This document shows, piece after piece, positions 50,886-61,399 of a stretch of 64,000 nt of DNA. The notes beneath the pieces were generated by a model, which had not been told where the DNA came from, made no database searches, and saw nothing but the letters and a program-made list of their open reading frames with translations. The stretch is from contig CAVWQV010000003.1 of NCBI GenBank assembly GCA_963757115.1, positions 1-64,000 on the forward strand, written 5' to 3'. Within the stretch, counting starts at the first letter, position 1, and each line of letters begins with the position of its first letter. A program made the translations under genes and the position numbers. The DNA comes from CAVWQV01 sp963757115. Its GTDB lineage: Bacteria > Pseudomonadota > Alphaproteobacteria > Acetobacterales > Acetobacteraceae.

Positions 50886-53800
50886 ATGCGATGCATCGCA
50901 TGTTCCGCGGAGAACGGCCCGGAACGCCGCTTCTGCGCGGAGTGCGGCGTATTGCTCGCGCCTTGCTGTCCTTCATGTCGCTTCGAGAACCAGCCCTCTG
51001 CGAAGTTTTGCGGCGGCTGCGGGGCGCGGCTCGGCATAGTGCAGCAGCCACTTTCGGCCGCGCTCTCTCCCAAGAGCTACACGCCGAAGCCGCTTGCCGA
51101 GCGCATCCTGCGCAGCCGCGACGCGCTGGAAGGCGAACGCAAGCAGGTGACCGTGCTGTTCGCCGACATAAAAGGATCGATGGAGCTGATCCAAGGCGCC
51201 GACCCGGAAGACGCGCGGCGGATCCTCGACCCGACGATCGCAGCGATGATGAACGCCATTCATCGTTACGAGGGCACGGTCAACAAGGTTCTGGGCGACG
51301 GCATCATGGCGCTGTTCGGTGCGCCGATAGCGCACGAAGATCATGCGGTGCGCGCTTGCTACGCCGCGCTCGCAGCGCAGAAGGCGCTCAACGAGCTATC
51401 GGAGCGAACCCGGCGCGATTACGGCATAGAGGCGCAAGCCCGCATCGGGATTCACTCGGGCGAGGTCGTGGTTCGCACGATTGGCAACGATCTGACGATG
51501 GACTACGACGCGATCGGTCCGACGACGCATCTCGCCTCGAGAATGGAGCAGCTCGCCAGCCCCGGAACCATCCGGATGACCATCGATACGCTGCGGCTGG
51601 CCGAAGGCCTCGTCCAGTTCCGAGCGCTCGGACCGATCCCGGTGAAGGGGATGCCACAGCCGGTCGAGGCGTACGAGCTTACGGGCGCCACGCAGTTCCG
51701 CTCCCGCCTACAAGCGTCGGCGGCGGCCGGGCTCACCCGCTTTGTCGGCCGCAACCGCGAGATGGACATCCTCAATGCGGCGCTGGAGCGGGCACGCTGC
51801 GGCGCGGGACAAGTGGTGGCCGTGATCGGTGAACCAGGCATCGGCAAGTCTCGGCTCTACTACGAATTCATCCATTCATACCGTACAAGCGACTGGCTCG
51901 TGCTGGAGAGTGGATCGGTCTCGCACGGCAAGGCTACGGCGTATCTGCCGGTGATCGACTTCTTGAGTAAATACTTTCAGATCCATGCCACTGATGATCC
52001 GCGACGAGTTCGCGAGAAAATCATGGGGAAGGTGCTGACGCTCGATGAAACGCTGCGTCCCACAATTTCGGCCTTTCTGGCCCTGCTCGACGTGCCGGTA
52101 GACGATCCGTCCTGGGTCGACGCGGATCCTGCACAACGGCGCAAACGTACCCTCGAACTCGTGCCGGGCGCTCCTGTTGCGCGAGGCGCAGGTGCAGCCG
52201 ACTATGGTCGTCTTCGAGGATCTGCACTGGATGGATAGCGAGAGCCTCGCATTCGTGGACGGCCTGGTCGAGAACTTAGCACGGACGCCTTTGCTTCTTT
52301 TGCTGAACTGCCGCCCCGAGTTCCATATCGACTGGAGTGCGAAGAGTTATTGCACCCAAATCCGTATTGAACCACTGCCGCCGCAAAGTGCTGCGGAGCT
52401 GCTCCGGGACCGGCTTGGTGACGATCCTACCCTCCAAGGGCTTAGCCATTTGCTGATCGAGCGCACCGAGGGCAATCCATTCTTTATCGAGGAGAGCGCG
52501 CGGACACTGATCGAGAGCGGGGTGCTGCATGGCCGTCGGGGCGACTACAAACTTTCTGCGCCGCTGACAGATATCGCCCTGCCCGTCACCGTGCAGTCCG
52601 TGCTTGCCGCGCGCATCGACCGGCTCGCCCCGGAGGACAAGCGGCTGCTGCAATCAGCCTCGGTCATCGGAAAAGACTTCTCGCTGACGCTGCTCGATGA
52701 GATCGCCGGAGCGGAGGCCGACACAATCCAGCGCGGCCTCGCCAACCTGCAAGCGGCGGAGTTCATCTATGAGACGCGGCTCTTTCCCGACCCGGAATAC
52801 ACGTTCAAGCACGCGTTGACCCACGACGTCGCCTATGTCGGGATGCTTGCCGAGCGACGGCAGTCACTGCATGCGCGCATTGTCGATGCGATCGAGCGGC
52901 TGAACCCCGGACGGCTTATCGAACATGTCGACCGCCTCGCTTATCATGCGGGCCGCGGCCAGGTTTGGGATAAGGCGCATCTTTACGGCGTGCAGGCGGG
53001 GCACAGGGCGCTGGCGCAATCCGCCACCCGAGCCTCGCTCGATGCTTTCCAGAACGCTTTAGCGGCACTCGATCACCTGCCCGAGACCACGGATGCGATC
53101 GCGGAGAAGATCGACATTCAATTCCAGATCCGCGATGCGCATTTTATTTTGAACGAGATGGACACGATCCTTCCGCACTTAGAGGAGGCGCAGGCATTGG
53201 CCGAGCGCATCGGCGACGGGCACCGACTTGCAATGGCGGCTCTATACGAGAGCGGCTATCATTGGATCGAAGGCGATTATCATCGGGCCATCGAGGCTGG
53301 CAGTCAAGGCCTCGCGTCCGCGGAGGCGGAGGACAGCTGGGAGCTGCGCGGCTTAGCGTACTATCGGATCGGGCAAGCGCAGCTCTTTCTAGGCGACCAT
53401 GACGCCGCCGCGGGCCAGCTAGGAAAGGCCATCAAGGCGCTGGATCATGAGGAGGGGCGGACGTTGATCTGCTTCGGCGGACTAACGCTCACTTTCGCGA
53501 CCTCCTTTCTGGCATGGACGCTGGGCGAAATGGGAGCGTTTGCCGAAGCCGAGAGCACCGGATTGATGGGTTTCGAACTGGCGATGCGCGTCCAATCACC
53601 CGTACAGCGTCAGTGTCGCGGCTTTCGGGTTAGCACATGCGTGGCTTCGCCAAGGCCGCTTTGCCGAAGCGGCCCGGGTGCTCGAGCAGGGCTACGAGCA
53701 GACCAAGCTGCACGGCGTCGAAGCCGCAGTTGATCAGTTGGTCGGCCGATTGGTTTATGCGTATTCGCGAGCCGATCGCGCAGATGAGGGACGCGCGCTC

Positions 53801-54184
53801 GCTGAGACGATGGCGTCCGACCTGACCCGCCTTTCGTTCCTGTCCAGCATACATTTCTTGCTTGCCGGCATGGCGGGGATAGAGGGACCGACCGAGAGGA
53901 TCGTACGTGCTGCCCGCCAGGTCCATAAAACCGCCTGCTTCCGCGGCGAGAGAGCAACCGTCGCCTGGCTCGAACATTTGTTCGCTGACCTGGAAATGGC
54001 CGGAGTTTCTCCGGCTACCGGATCAGCCGCCCGCTACTATCGTAACGCTGCCATCACCGCCGAGGAACTCGGGATGACTCCGCTGAGAATCGCGTGCAGA
54101 TCAGGGCTCGAGCAGATCGATAAGCTCCAAAGCTGCCATCATGCAGGGAGCCTCTTACCGCCGGTTGACGGCACTGATCCGTAA
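50886..54184 (+). CDS. Adenylate cyclase/AAA ATPase/TPR multidomain protein, frame broken twice
   Basis: About 1098 residues after repair. The order is: a double zinc ribbon (CIACSAENGPERRFCAECG, then CPSCRFENQPSAKFCGGCG); a class III nucleotide cyclase with the metal Asp pair in VTVLFADIKGSMELI and NKVLGDGIMALFGAP; an AAA/STAND ATPase with Walker A VIGEPGIGKSRLYYE and Walker B TMVVFEDLHWMD; and a C-terminal helical TPR-like region. One base is in surplus near 52165 (dropping C restores LVRALLLREAQV) and another near 53610 (restoring SPYSVSVAAFGLAHAWL). Such proteins are common in Rhizobiales and Rhodospirillales; the signal sensed is unknown. Whether it makes cAMP cannot be read from the sequence. 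Confidence 0.9.
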
Positions 54185-54825
54185 CGCTTGACACGTTGAC
54201 GACGAGAAGCCGCCCGAGCTGCTCTTGGCTGTCATATGCTCGCGTTGGACGGTGGTCTCCGTTACCGGCCAACCGCGGTGGCGCGCTCTCGGGAGGGGAA
54301 TCGCCCATTGTCGGAACGGCATGCTTCAACAAGCGTCTTTTCGAGCTCTTGTTCCCTCATACTCCTCGACACGGGAGCTGTCGTGGACGATCGAAAGCGC
54401 CGACGAGACCAGGCATATTGCGACCTGCTGCAATCCATCCGCGACCGGGCACTGCGGTTTCTCCAAGTGGCTCCGGCTATGGAGCGAAGAAGCGAGATTG
54501 AGGCTGTTACCCGCAGCCGCGAAGTGAGTGCCTGCCGACCAGAGATATGCAGCATCGAGTTGCTGCGGCGGGGCAACCAGATCATCGTTCGTTGCCACAC
54601 TTGTAAGCGGGGCGGAACGTGGCGCTATATCCGTGAGGAGGATGCCGCCCCGCCCCGCCTGAACCCTTGAATGCTCCCGTGCAACCGGACCGGGGCATCG
54701 GCGGAGACGGTCTCCACGCCGCCACTGAGAAGCTGTCGTGAAGCGCAGGCGGACGGAACGCGTGAGGGGCTGGGCGGCCGACTGCAGTTCCTGTAACAGC
54801 AAACCAGTCACATAGGAGTGATTAA
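54185..54825. other. Gap with one doubtful small ORF
   Basis: A frame at 54236-54670 ends in a stretch with a pair of cysteines (IIVRCHTCKRGGTWRYIREE) that could be a small zinc-binding protein or a leftover of one. Its first half looks non-coding. I do not call it a gene. Nothing else in the gap looks coding. Confidence 0.3.
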
Positions 54826-56595
54826 ATGAGCTGGGGTGGCGCAGGTTCCGCAAAACGTTCCGGTTGTCCTGAAGTAATCCGTTTCGCGTTTGCACTCTGC
54901 TTGCTATCGGTCGCGGGATGGGGTGGGCGAGCGCCGTTGCCTCGGGCCGGTTCAGTGTCGATGAGGCCACGATTCCGCAAGTGGAAGCGGCGTTTCGCGA
55001 AGGTAAGCTGACCTGTCATCAACTCGTGGAATCCTACCTCGACAACATCGCAGCGCGCGATCAGACCGGCCCCGCGGTCAATTCGTTCCTGGAGCTAAAT
55101 CCCGACGCGCTCACGGTCGCTGACCAGCTCGATCAGGATTTCAACCAGAATGGGCCAGTCGGCCCGCTTCATTGCGTGCCGATGGTGTAAGGACAAGTAC
55201 GACAGCGCCGATCAGAACCATACCACGGCAGCTTCGCTCACGTGCTCGGCTTCCTCGCCCCCAGCAATTCCTTTCAAGTGACCAAACTGCGCGCCGCCGG
55301 CGCCGTCTTCCTGGGCAAGGTCAACATGGATGAGTGGGCGGTGGGCATCAGCGGCTACAGCTCGCGCGGCGGACAGACGCGCAATCCTTATCGCAATGAT
55401 CGCGGACCAGGAGGTTCGAGCGCCGGCACCGGCGTGGCAGTATCCGCGAATTTCGCTCTCGCGGGTGTTGGCACCGATACTATCGGCTCGATCGAGTTCC
55501 CGCGGCATTCGACGGCATCGTTGGCATTCGTCCGACCTCGGGCCTGACCGGCCGCACTGGAATCATTCCGGGGGCGCTCTTTAGCGATACCTCGGGACCG
55601 ATGAATCGCACCGTAACCGACGCCGCGATCATTCTAGGAGTAATGACCGGAATTGATCCCAGCGACCCAGCAACCGAAGCCTCAGCCGGGAAATCGTTCG
55701 ATGACTATACTCAGTTTCTCAATCGGGACGGTCTCCGCAATGCCCACATCGGCGTCCTGAGGAATCCGTTCGGAGTGCCCCTGTCGGGCGACAACGGCGA
55801 AGTCGATGCCACGTTCAACCACGCCGTCGCCGAAATGCGAAAGCGGGGCGCGCTGATCACTGACCCGGTGTCAATCGACGGGAGCGAAGCTGACATCACC
55901 ACGTTCATGACCGTCGATCTGTATCGGGCAAAGCCAGGTCTTAACGGCTACTTCGCTGCGTTCGGCGCGAGCGCCCCGCTGCACAGCCTCGCCGACATCA
56001 TCGCGGCGAGCCAGCAGCCCGGGATCTTGAACAAAGTCAGGCCAGCTACTCTACAGGCCCTCACCGAGGCGCAACGTCTCGGCGATCTGACCGATCCGGC
56101 TTATTGTCCGCGGTAGCCAGGGTCAATTCGTTGCGCACTTCGCTCCTGCAATTCGTGGAGCAAAACGGCTTCGATGCGCTGATATTTCCCTCCACGACCT
56201 GTGTCGCGCCTCCTCTGCCTGGTGTGATCGATCCAGCCTACCAATGCGGTTCGGTGGCGCAGCCTTTGGCTCCCGGCGGAGTCCCCGGTGGTGCGGTGCC
56301 GGCAGTGCTGTCGCCGATCTCCGGCTTTCCGGTGATCGTCGTTCCGGCTGGGTTCAGCTCAGACGGGGTTCCGATCGAAATATCGTTCTTTGGCGGACCG
56401 TTTAGCGAGCCTACCCTCATCAAGCTCGCATTTGCGTTTGAACGGGCGACCAAGGCGCGGCGGCCGCCAAAGTTCGTCGTGCCCACCGGCGCAGCCGCCG
56501 CCACGGCGGCGAATGCGCCACCAACCACGTCCGCGCTGTTGTCGCAGCCCTATGGCTGGCTGTTGGACGACTATGAGCGCTCCGGAGTGAAGTAG
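54826..56595 (+). pseudogene. Secreted amidase-signature enzyme, broken in five places
   Basis: A leader (EVIRFAFALCLLSVAGW) is followed by the amidase fold in pieces: RFSVDEATIPQVEAAFREGK, PLHCVPMV, then a frame change exactly before the catalytic Lys (KDKYDSADQNHTT), VTKLRAAGAVFLGKVNMDEW, the Ser loop GGSSAGTGVAVSAN, GTDTIGSIEFP, SGLTGRTGIIPGALFSDTSG and, to the end, VARVNSLRTSLLQFVEQNGF and YGWLLDDYERSGVK. Breaks are at about 54925, 55188, 55235, 55515 and 56110. Losses of one base and gains of one base both occur. The density of breaks is higher than in the core genes, so real decay is possible. In sequence it is unlike the amidase at 10.4 kb and probably came from a different source. Related secreted amidases act on plant or peptide amides. 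Confidence 0.8.
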
Positions 56596-56831
56596 CCTTG
56601 CCGAAATCCAATTCGCAGCCGATCTCGTCGGCCTGGGCGCCGGTGATATCGGGTTCGAGCAACGCTTGGCGCTCCAAATGCCCCCAACCTCCCAAGGACA
56701 GGCCGAGCGGGCTACGTGACCCGCATCGTGCTGGGACATCCTGCGGCAGTTGCGACTGAGAAAGCCGGCCGGGCGAACAGCGTCGCCGATCGCCCTTTGT
56801 GCCATCTCAGATCACGGTTCAGAGCCATGCC

Positions 56832-57292
56832 TCAGGGCGCACCGCTCCCGAACGAAGGGAGCGTTCCGGACGGAGCCGCAGGGGCCACAAAGCTCTGTGG
56901 CTCGAGGATGCCGAGCACGGCTTGGTAAAGAGACGAAGATCCCGGCTCGGCACTGCTGCTGTTCACCCCCATAACGACGACCAACTCGTCTCCAGGGATG
57001 CGATACCATGCGACCGTGTGCGCAAACGTTTGACCCGTGTAGGTCCAGAACGGCCCCCCCAAAATAGGAGCCCATCCCTGCCCAATCCCGAGCGCAAATC
57101 CCCCCGGATCATCTGGCGAGGTCGCCGGGAGGGTGCCCCGAGGTCTGGGAAACGACGGAGAACAGTTCGGCCCTTTGCTTCGGTGGAAGTAGCTTATCAC
57201 TGAACAGCGCCCTCACCCAGCGGGCCACGTCCGGCAAGCTCGCGACGATGCCTCCCGGGAGGAGTTTTCAATGAGAGGATCACGTCCGTCAA
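56832..57292 (-). pseudogene. 3' part of a serine hydrolase (beta-lactamase-like) split by an IS
   Basis: On the minus strand this piece reads GGIVASLPDVARWVRALFSD and then, in a second frame, FALGIGQGWAPILGGPFWTY, TGQTFAHTVAWYRIPGDELV and VVMGVNSSSAEPGSSSLYQA to its stop. The pattern (SLPDVARWV, then GHTGG-like loop replaced by GQTFAHT, then VVVMGVNS) is that of the C-terminal half of class C/serine hydrolase proteins. The N-terminal half lies on the other side of an IS256-family element, at 58652-59558. Confidence 0.8.
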
Positions 57293-57329
57293 CGTGGTGG
57301 AAATTCGGGTGAGTTGAGGTGACCGCAGA

Positions 57330-58561
57330 TCATGCGGCTACGGGGGAAATCTGGGTGGCAATCGCCTCCATCATCGGCGGTGTAAGTTCGGCCATCGCTT
57401 CGGTCTGCATGTAACGGTGCTGGAGCTGCCACTCGTCGTTGGCTTCGAGAAGCACGGCGCCGATCAGGCGGACGATGGCGCCCTCGTTGGGGAAGATGCC
57501 GACGACATCGGCGCGTCGCTTCACCTCCTTGTTCAGCCGCTCCAGAGGGTTCGTCGAGTGAACCTTGGTCCGGTGCTGGACGGGGAAGTCCATGTGCGCC
57601 AGCACGTCGGCCTCGCTCTCGTCGATGAACGCGCCGAGTTTCGGCCACTTCGCCCGCAGCTGGTCGGCGACGTGTCGCAGCGTCTGGCTGGCGTTCGGGC
57701 GGTCGGGTTGGATGAACGCCTGGCGCAAGGCGGCCGACACCATGCTCTGCTGCGCCTTGGGCACATAGGACAACGCATTGCGCATCCAATGCACGCGGCA
57801 GCGCTGCCATGACGCGCCGACGACGCGGCGGATCGCGGCCTTCAGCCCTTCGTGCGCATCCGAGATCACCAGTTTCACTCCGTGCAGGCCGCGACGAAGC
57901 ATGCTCTTGAGGAAAGTCGCCCAGAACGTCTCTGCTTCCGATGGCCCGATATGCAGCCCGACGATCTCGCGCTTGCCTTCTGTGTTGGCGGCCACGGCGA
58001 TTATCGCCGCGACCGAGACGATCCGGCCGCCCTCGCGCTGCTTGAGGTAGGTCGCGTCGAGCCAGAGATACGGCCATTCGCCGGCAAGCGGGCGGTCGAG
58101 GAACGCGTTGACGCGGTCGTCGATCTCCTTGCACAGCTTGCTGACGGTGCTCTTGCTGATGCCGGCCAGACCCATTGCCTGCACCAGAGCCTGCCCCTGC
58201 GAAGGCGGGGGTCGTCGACGCGTCGGGTCGAGACGCCGCCGACCCACGCCTCCTGGATCACTGCGACCAAGGCCTTCTCCGAGGTCTTTCTCGGCTCGAG
58301 AAAAGGAGGGAAGTAGCTGCCCTGCCGCAGCTTCGGGATGCGCAGCTGCAGGCTGCCCAGCCGGGTGTCGAGCGTCCGGTCGCGGTAGCCGTTGCGGTAC
58401 GTCGTGCGGTCGCCGGAGCGCTCATGTCGACCGGCGCCGATCAGGCCTTCCACGTCGGTCTCCATCAGCAGCTGCACCACGGCCTCGGCCACGTTGCGCA
58501 AGAAGTCGCCATCTCCGGCTTTGGCCAGCAGCTCGGCCAGCGGTAGTCTCTCCTCGGTCAT
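57330..58561 (-). pseudogene. IS256-family (Mutator-type) transposase, disrupted by a 23-base insertion
   Basis: The first part is MTEERLPLAELLAKAGDGDF to EAWVGGVSTRRVDD and the second is LVQAMGLAGISKSTVSKLCK to ISPVAA. Removing the 23 bases at 58188-58210 joins them in frame as VDDLVQAMGL, the normal sequence of this family, and gives a product of 402 residues, the usual length. DDE residues fit the Mutator pattern: WLDATYLK for the first Asp, VISDAHEGLKAA for the second, and a Glu later on the helix around NPLERLNKEVKRRADVVGIF. As it stands, the transposase is interrupted, and the copy cannot move by itself unless another copy helps. Confidence 0.9.
58188..58210. repeat. 23-base hairpin-forming insertion inside the IS256 transposase gene
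   Basis: The added sequence contains CCCCTGC, GAAG and GCGGGGG (58194-58211), which fold as a seven-pair stem with one G-T wobble and a GAAG loop. Sequences of the form CCCC-TGCGAAGG-CGGGG occur as short dispersed repeats in some Alphaproteobacteria, so this is a REP-like element. Confidence 0.6.
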
Positions 58562-58651
58562 CGGGTCCTCGTCGGTTCGGGATAGAGCCTCGCAACTCCA
58601 CCTTAGCCAGCCGATCCGATGGCCACCTCACTCCCCGGAATTTTCCACCAC

Positions 58652-59558
58652 GAGCACGGACGCTAACATTGAGAGGGTGATTGTTTTCAAGTCTCGCCCA
58701 ATCAGGTCATCCTGTGGGAATTGCGGGCAAGGCGGCGCCACGTGCGCTATTTCTTTGCAGTAGGACAGCTCCAAGTATCCGCTTGGCATGGCATCGAGCA
58801 CACGCTCCGGCGGTACTTGTCGGCGGTAGTAGGTCTCGTGCAACCCGAGCGGGTCGAGGAGCATTCTCTTAAGTGCCGTCGGATTCGGCATGCCGCTGGC
58901 CCGTGCGACGATCATTCCGGCCAGGATATATTCCGTGTTGACGTATTTCCAGGGAGCCGCCGGTCCGCTCGATCCGGGATAGACGTAGCCGACCAGCTCC
59001 GCAGGCCAGAATGTCCGATGGAAATCAGCGACCAGGTCTGCTTCGAAATCGGTGTTGAAAAAGTAGTCGTCGTTGATCGGCGCCGTCATGTGCAACAGCT
59101 GCTCGATGGTGATCGACGACCACGCCAGATATCGGGCAGCCAGTTGCCGAGCGTGTCGTGGATGTCTAACACGCCCGCTGCCTCCAGCTGTAAGGTTAGC
59201 ACGGCGGTGAAGCTCTTGGTGATGCTGCCGATCTTGAACAATGCATCCGGGCAGAGGGGGCCACCGCCCTGCAGCGCGGTGCTGCCGCTGGCCGCGTCGA
59301 TCGCCGGCCCGGCGGCTGACAAACTGACGTGCAGACTAACGCCGGAGAAGCCTTCCGCCTTCTGTCGGGCGGCGTAATAGTCGTCGACCGCTTGCTGCAG
59401 GGCGAGGTAGCGCGGGTCATGCTGGCGTGTGTCGACCTGGCTCTGCTGGGCCTTGCATTGGGCGTGCGCCGGGCTCGCGGCCACCCAAGCGGCGGCAAGT
59501 ATCGCGAACCCAGCGAGCGCGGATGAGCGGAGACACACGACAGCTTTCCAAAGGACAT
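58652..59558 (-). pseudogene. 5' part of a serine hydrolase (beta-lactamase-like) split by an IS
   Basis: The N-terminal half, on the minus strand. It has a leader (SSALAGFAILAAAWVAASPA, ending in AHAQ), the first conserved block with the nucleophile in LFKIGSITKSFTAVLTL (S-x-x-K), then DTLGNWLPDI and, after a frame change near 59115, EQLLHMTAPINDDYFFNTDF, YVNTEYILAGMIVARASG (Y-x-N) and LDPLGLHETYYRR. It ends at the IS256 inverted repeat. The start is either ATG 59558, which has a GAGGAGG ribosome site but is in another frame for the first residues, or GTG 59538. The whole protein would be a secreted or periplasmic serine beta-lactamase-like hydrolase, possibly a D-Ala-D-Ala carboxypeptidase relative. 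Confidence 0.85.
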
Positions 59559-60063
59559 TTCACCTCCTCGTATTGTGGACCGGTCGGCCTTGCTCGGCGG
59601 ACCGCGACAGCGCGGGGATCAAGTCTGCGCCCTTCGGGCCCGTGTAGCCCGAGCGCGATTAAGCGGACGGGAGCGTCGTGCGAGGGCCAGCGGCAGCCCG
59701 GGGCGGCCGCCACTGAAACCCTGCGAATGCTGGCGTGGAGTCCGCAGCAACCTGGATAGGCGTCCGGGCAACAGCCCCTCGCGGTCCCTCATCGGAACGT
59801 GTAGGGCGATCAGAGCTCTTGACAAGATCCCACAAGGTCGTCGCGCGGCGACGACGCGTCCACACTTTCTAACATTGGGTTACCAAACACCCGTCCAGCG
59901 TCATGTGTCCGCATTCAATCTTCCCGACCGCGGCCGGTTCGCGCACGCTGATGCGGCAAAGGGAGGCGCTCGACGGCCTGAGCAGACCGGCCTGGATGTC
60001 TACAGATACGTGCGAAGCTGGACCGTGCTCGCTCCAACGGTGGAGATGTGGGCGAAGCGCCAG
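59559..60063. other. Gap without a supported gene
   Basis: About 500 bases upstream of the serine hydrolase start and up to the left end of an IS3-family element. It should contain the hydrolase promoter. No frame looks coding and nothing repeats. Confidence 0.4.
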
Positions 60064-60143
60064 TGACCTGCTCCCCGTTTTCTGGATCGCGGATAGCTGG
60101 AAGATTCCAGTTTTGACGTAGGTCCGAAAGACGAGGGAGAAGC

Positions 60144-60410
60144 ATGAAGCGGTCGAAGTTTTCGGAGGCGCAGATCGCCTTCGTCCTGCGGCAGGCCGAG
60201 GAGGGCACGGCGATCGGCGAGGTTTGCCGCAAGGCGGGGATCAGCGAGGCGACGTTCTATACGTGGCGCAAGAAATACGCAGGACTGATGCCATCGGAGA
60301 TGAAGCGGCTGAAGCAGCTCGAGGAGGAGAACGGCAAGCTGAAGAAGATCGTTGCCGACCTTTCGCTGGACAAAGCCATGCTGCAGGATGTCCTCTCGCG
60401 AAAGCTCTGA
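60144..60410 (+). CDS. IS3-family transposase OrfA
   Basis: A protein of 88 residues with a DNA-binding helix-turn-helix (KFSEAQIAFVLRQAEEGTAI, GEVCRKAGISEATFYTWRKK) and a leucine-zipper-like tail (MKRLKQLEEENGKLKKIVAD). It ends at the OrfA/OrfB overlap where members of this family make the fused transposase by a -1 ribosomal frameshift. Confidence 0.95.
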   Translation: MKRSKFSEAQIAFVLRQAEEGTAIGEVCRKAGISEATFYTWRKKYAGLMPSEMKRLKQLEEENGKLKKIVADLSLDKAMLQDVLSRKL

Positions 60411-61243
60411 GGCCTGGCCGCCGCCGGCAGCTGGTGGACGACACACGTGCCACCTGGAAGGTCTCGATCCGCCGTGCCTGCGAGGTGCTGCGGACCGACA
60501 CGTCGACCTACCACTACAAGAGCCGCCGCGGCGACCAGGCCGGCCTCAGCAAACGGATCCGCGAGATCGCGCAGACGCGGGTGCGCTACGGCTACCGGCG
60601 CATCCATGTGCTACTGCGACGGGAAGGGTGGCGGGTGAACGCCAAGAAAATCTATCGGCTGTATCGCGAATCAGGCCTGCAGCTCAGGAACAAGGTGCCA
60701 AAACGGCGGGTGAAGGCGAAGCTGCGGGAAGACCGCTGTGCGGCGACGCGGGCGAACGAGACGTGGGCGATGGACTTCGTGCACGATCAGCTGGCGACCG
60801 GACGGAAGTTGCGCGTGCTGACGGTGGTGGACACCTTCACGCGGTTCGCGCCGGCGATCGTGCCGCGCTTCAGCTTCAAGGCACTGGATGTCGTCGCCGT
60901 GCTCGACGAGGTGTGCGCCGACATTGGTTTGCCGACGACGATCAGGGTCGACCAAGGAAGCGAGTTCGTCTCCCGCGAACTCGATCTGTGGGCTTACATG
61001 CGCGGTGTGGTCCTGGACTTCTCGCGACCGGGCAAGCCGACGGACAATGCCTTCATTGAAAGCCTGAACGGGAAGTTCCGCGCCGAGTGCCTGAATGCCC
61101 ACTGGTTTCTGAGCCTTGAAGACGCGCGCCGGAAGATAGAGGATTGGCGCAGAGACTATAACGAACACCGACCGCACAGCGCGATCGGCAACAAACGCCC
61201 GATTGAGCTGATGATCCGGTCAGCAGCGGCACGGCCGCCCTGA
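60395..61243 (+). CDS. IS3-family transposase OrfB (DDE integrase)
   Basis: The catalytic part, with the DDE residues in TWAMDFVHDQLATGRKL (first Asp), TTIRVDQGSEFVSRELD (second Asp) and NAFIESLNGKFRAECLN (Glu). An N-terminal helical part has VSIRRACEVLRTDTSTYHYK and GYRRIHVLLRREGW. The frame is -1 relative to OrfA and open without stops back to 60224, as expected for synthesis by frameshift; the start shown is where OrfB sequence similarity begins. It is intact. Confidence 0.93.
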   Translation, partial: LAKALRPGRRRQLVDDTRATWKVSIRRACEVLRTDTSTYHYKSRRGDQAGLSKRIREIAQTRVRYGYRRIHVLLRREGWRVNAKKIYRLYRESGLQLRNKVPKRRVKAKLREDRCAATRANETWAMDFVHDQLATGRKLRVLTVVDTFTRFAPAIVPRFSFKALDVVAVLDEVCADIGLPTTIRVDQGSEFVSRELDLWAYMRGVVLDFSRPGKPTDNAFIESLNGKFRAECLNAHWFLSLEDARRKIEDWRRDYNEHRPHSAIGNKRPIELMIRSAAARPP

Positions 61244-61399
61244 CCCAAAACGGCCCGAAAAGGCCCAGCCCCGTGGTCCAAAGAAGGGGAGCAGTTCAGA
61301 TCACGCCCGGACTTTCACCGATCCCGGATGAGCAACGGGGTCACGTAGGAGCCGGCACTATTTTCAGGTCGGAGCGCGCAGGGACCTATCCCGCCGTTA

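Larger units (their letters stand above)
57294..58651 (-). mobile_element. IS256-family insertion sequence
   Basis: The element is 1358 bases long. Its ends are inverted repeats: GTGGTGGAAATTCGGGTGAG at 57294 and, read inward from the other end, GTGGTGGAAAATTCCGGGGA at 58651. Both continue into a similar GTGAGGTG/GTTGAGGTG stretch. One transposase frame on the minus strand fills it. The element sits inside a serine hydrolase gene. No exact target duplication is seen, but flanks show an imperfect 15-base direct similarity. Confidence 0.88.
60064..61298 (+). mobile_element. IS3-family insertion sequence, complete
   Basis: The element is 1235 bases with imperfect terminal inverted repeats: TGACCTGCTCCCCGTTTTCT at its left end and TGAACTGCTCCCCTTCTTTG read inward from its right end. 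Two overlapping genes fill it. The 3 or 4 bases on each side (CAG and GAT) do not match, so no target duplication is seen. Its transposase is intact and it may be active. Confidence 0.9.

Noticed and set aside
59559..60063. An open frame running rightwards through the gap before the IS3 element
   Set aside because: Composition looks like a shadow and no residue pattern is recognisable.
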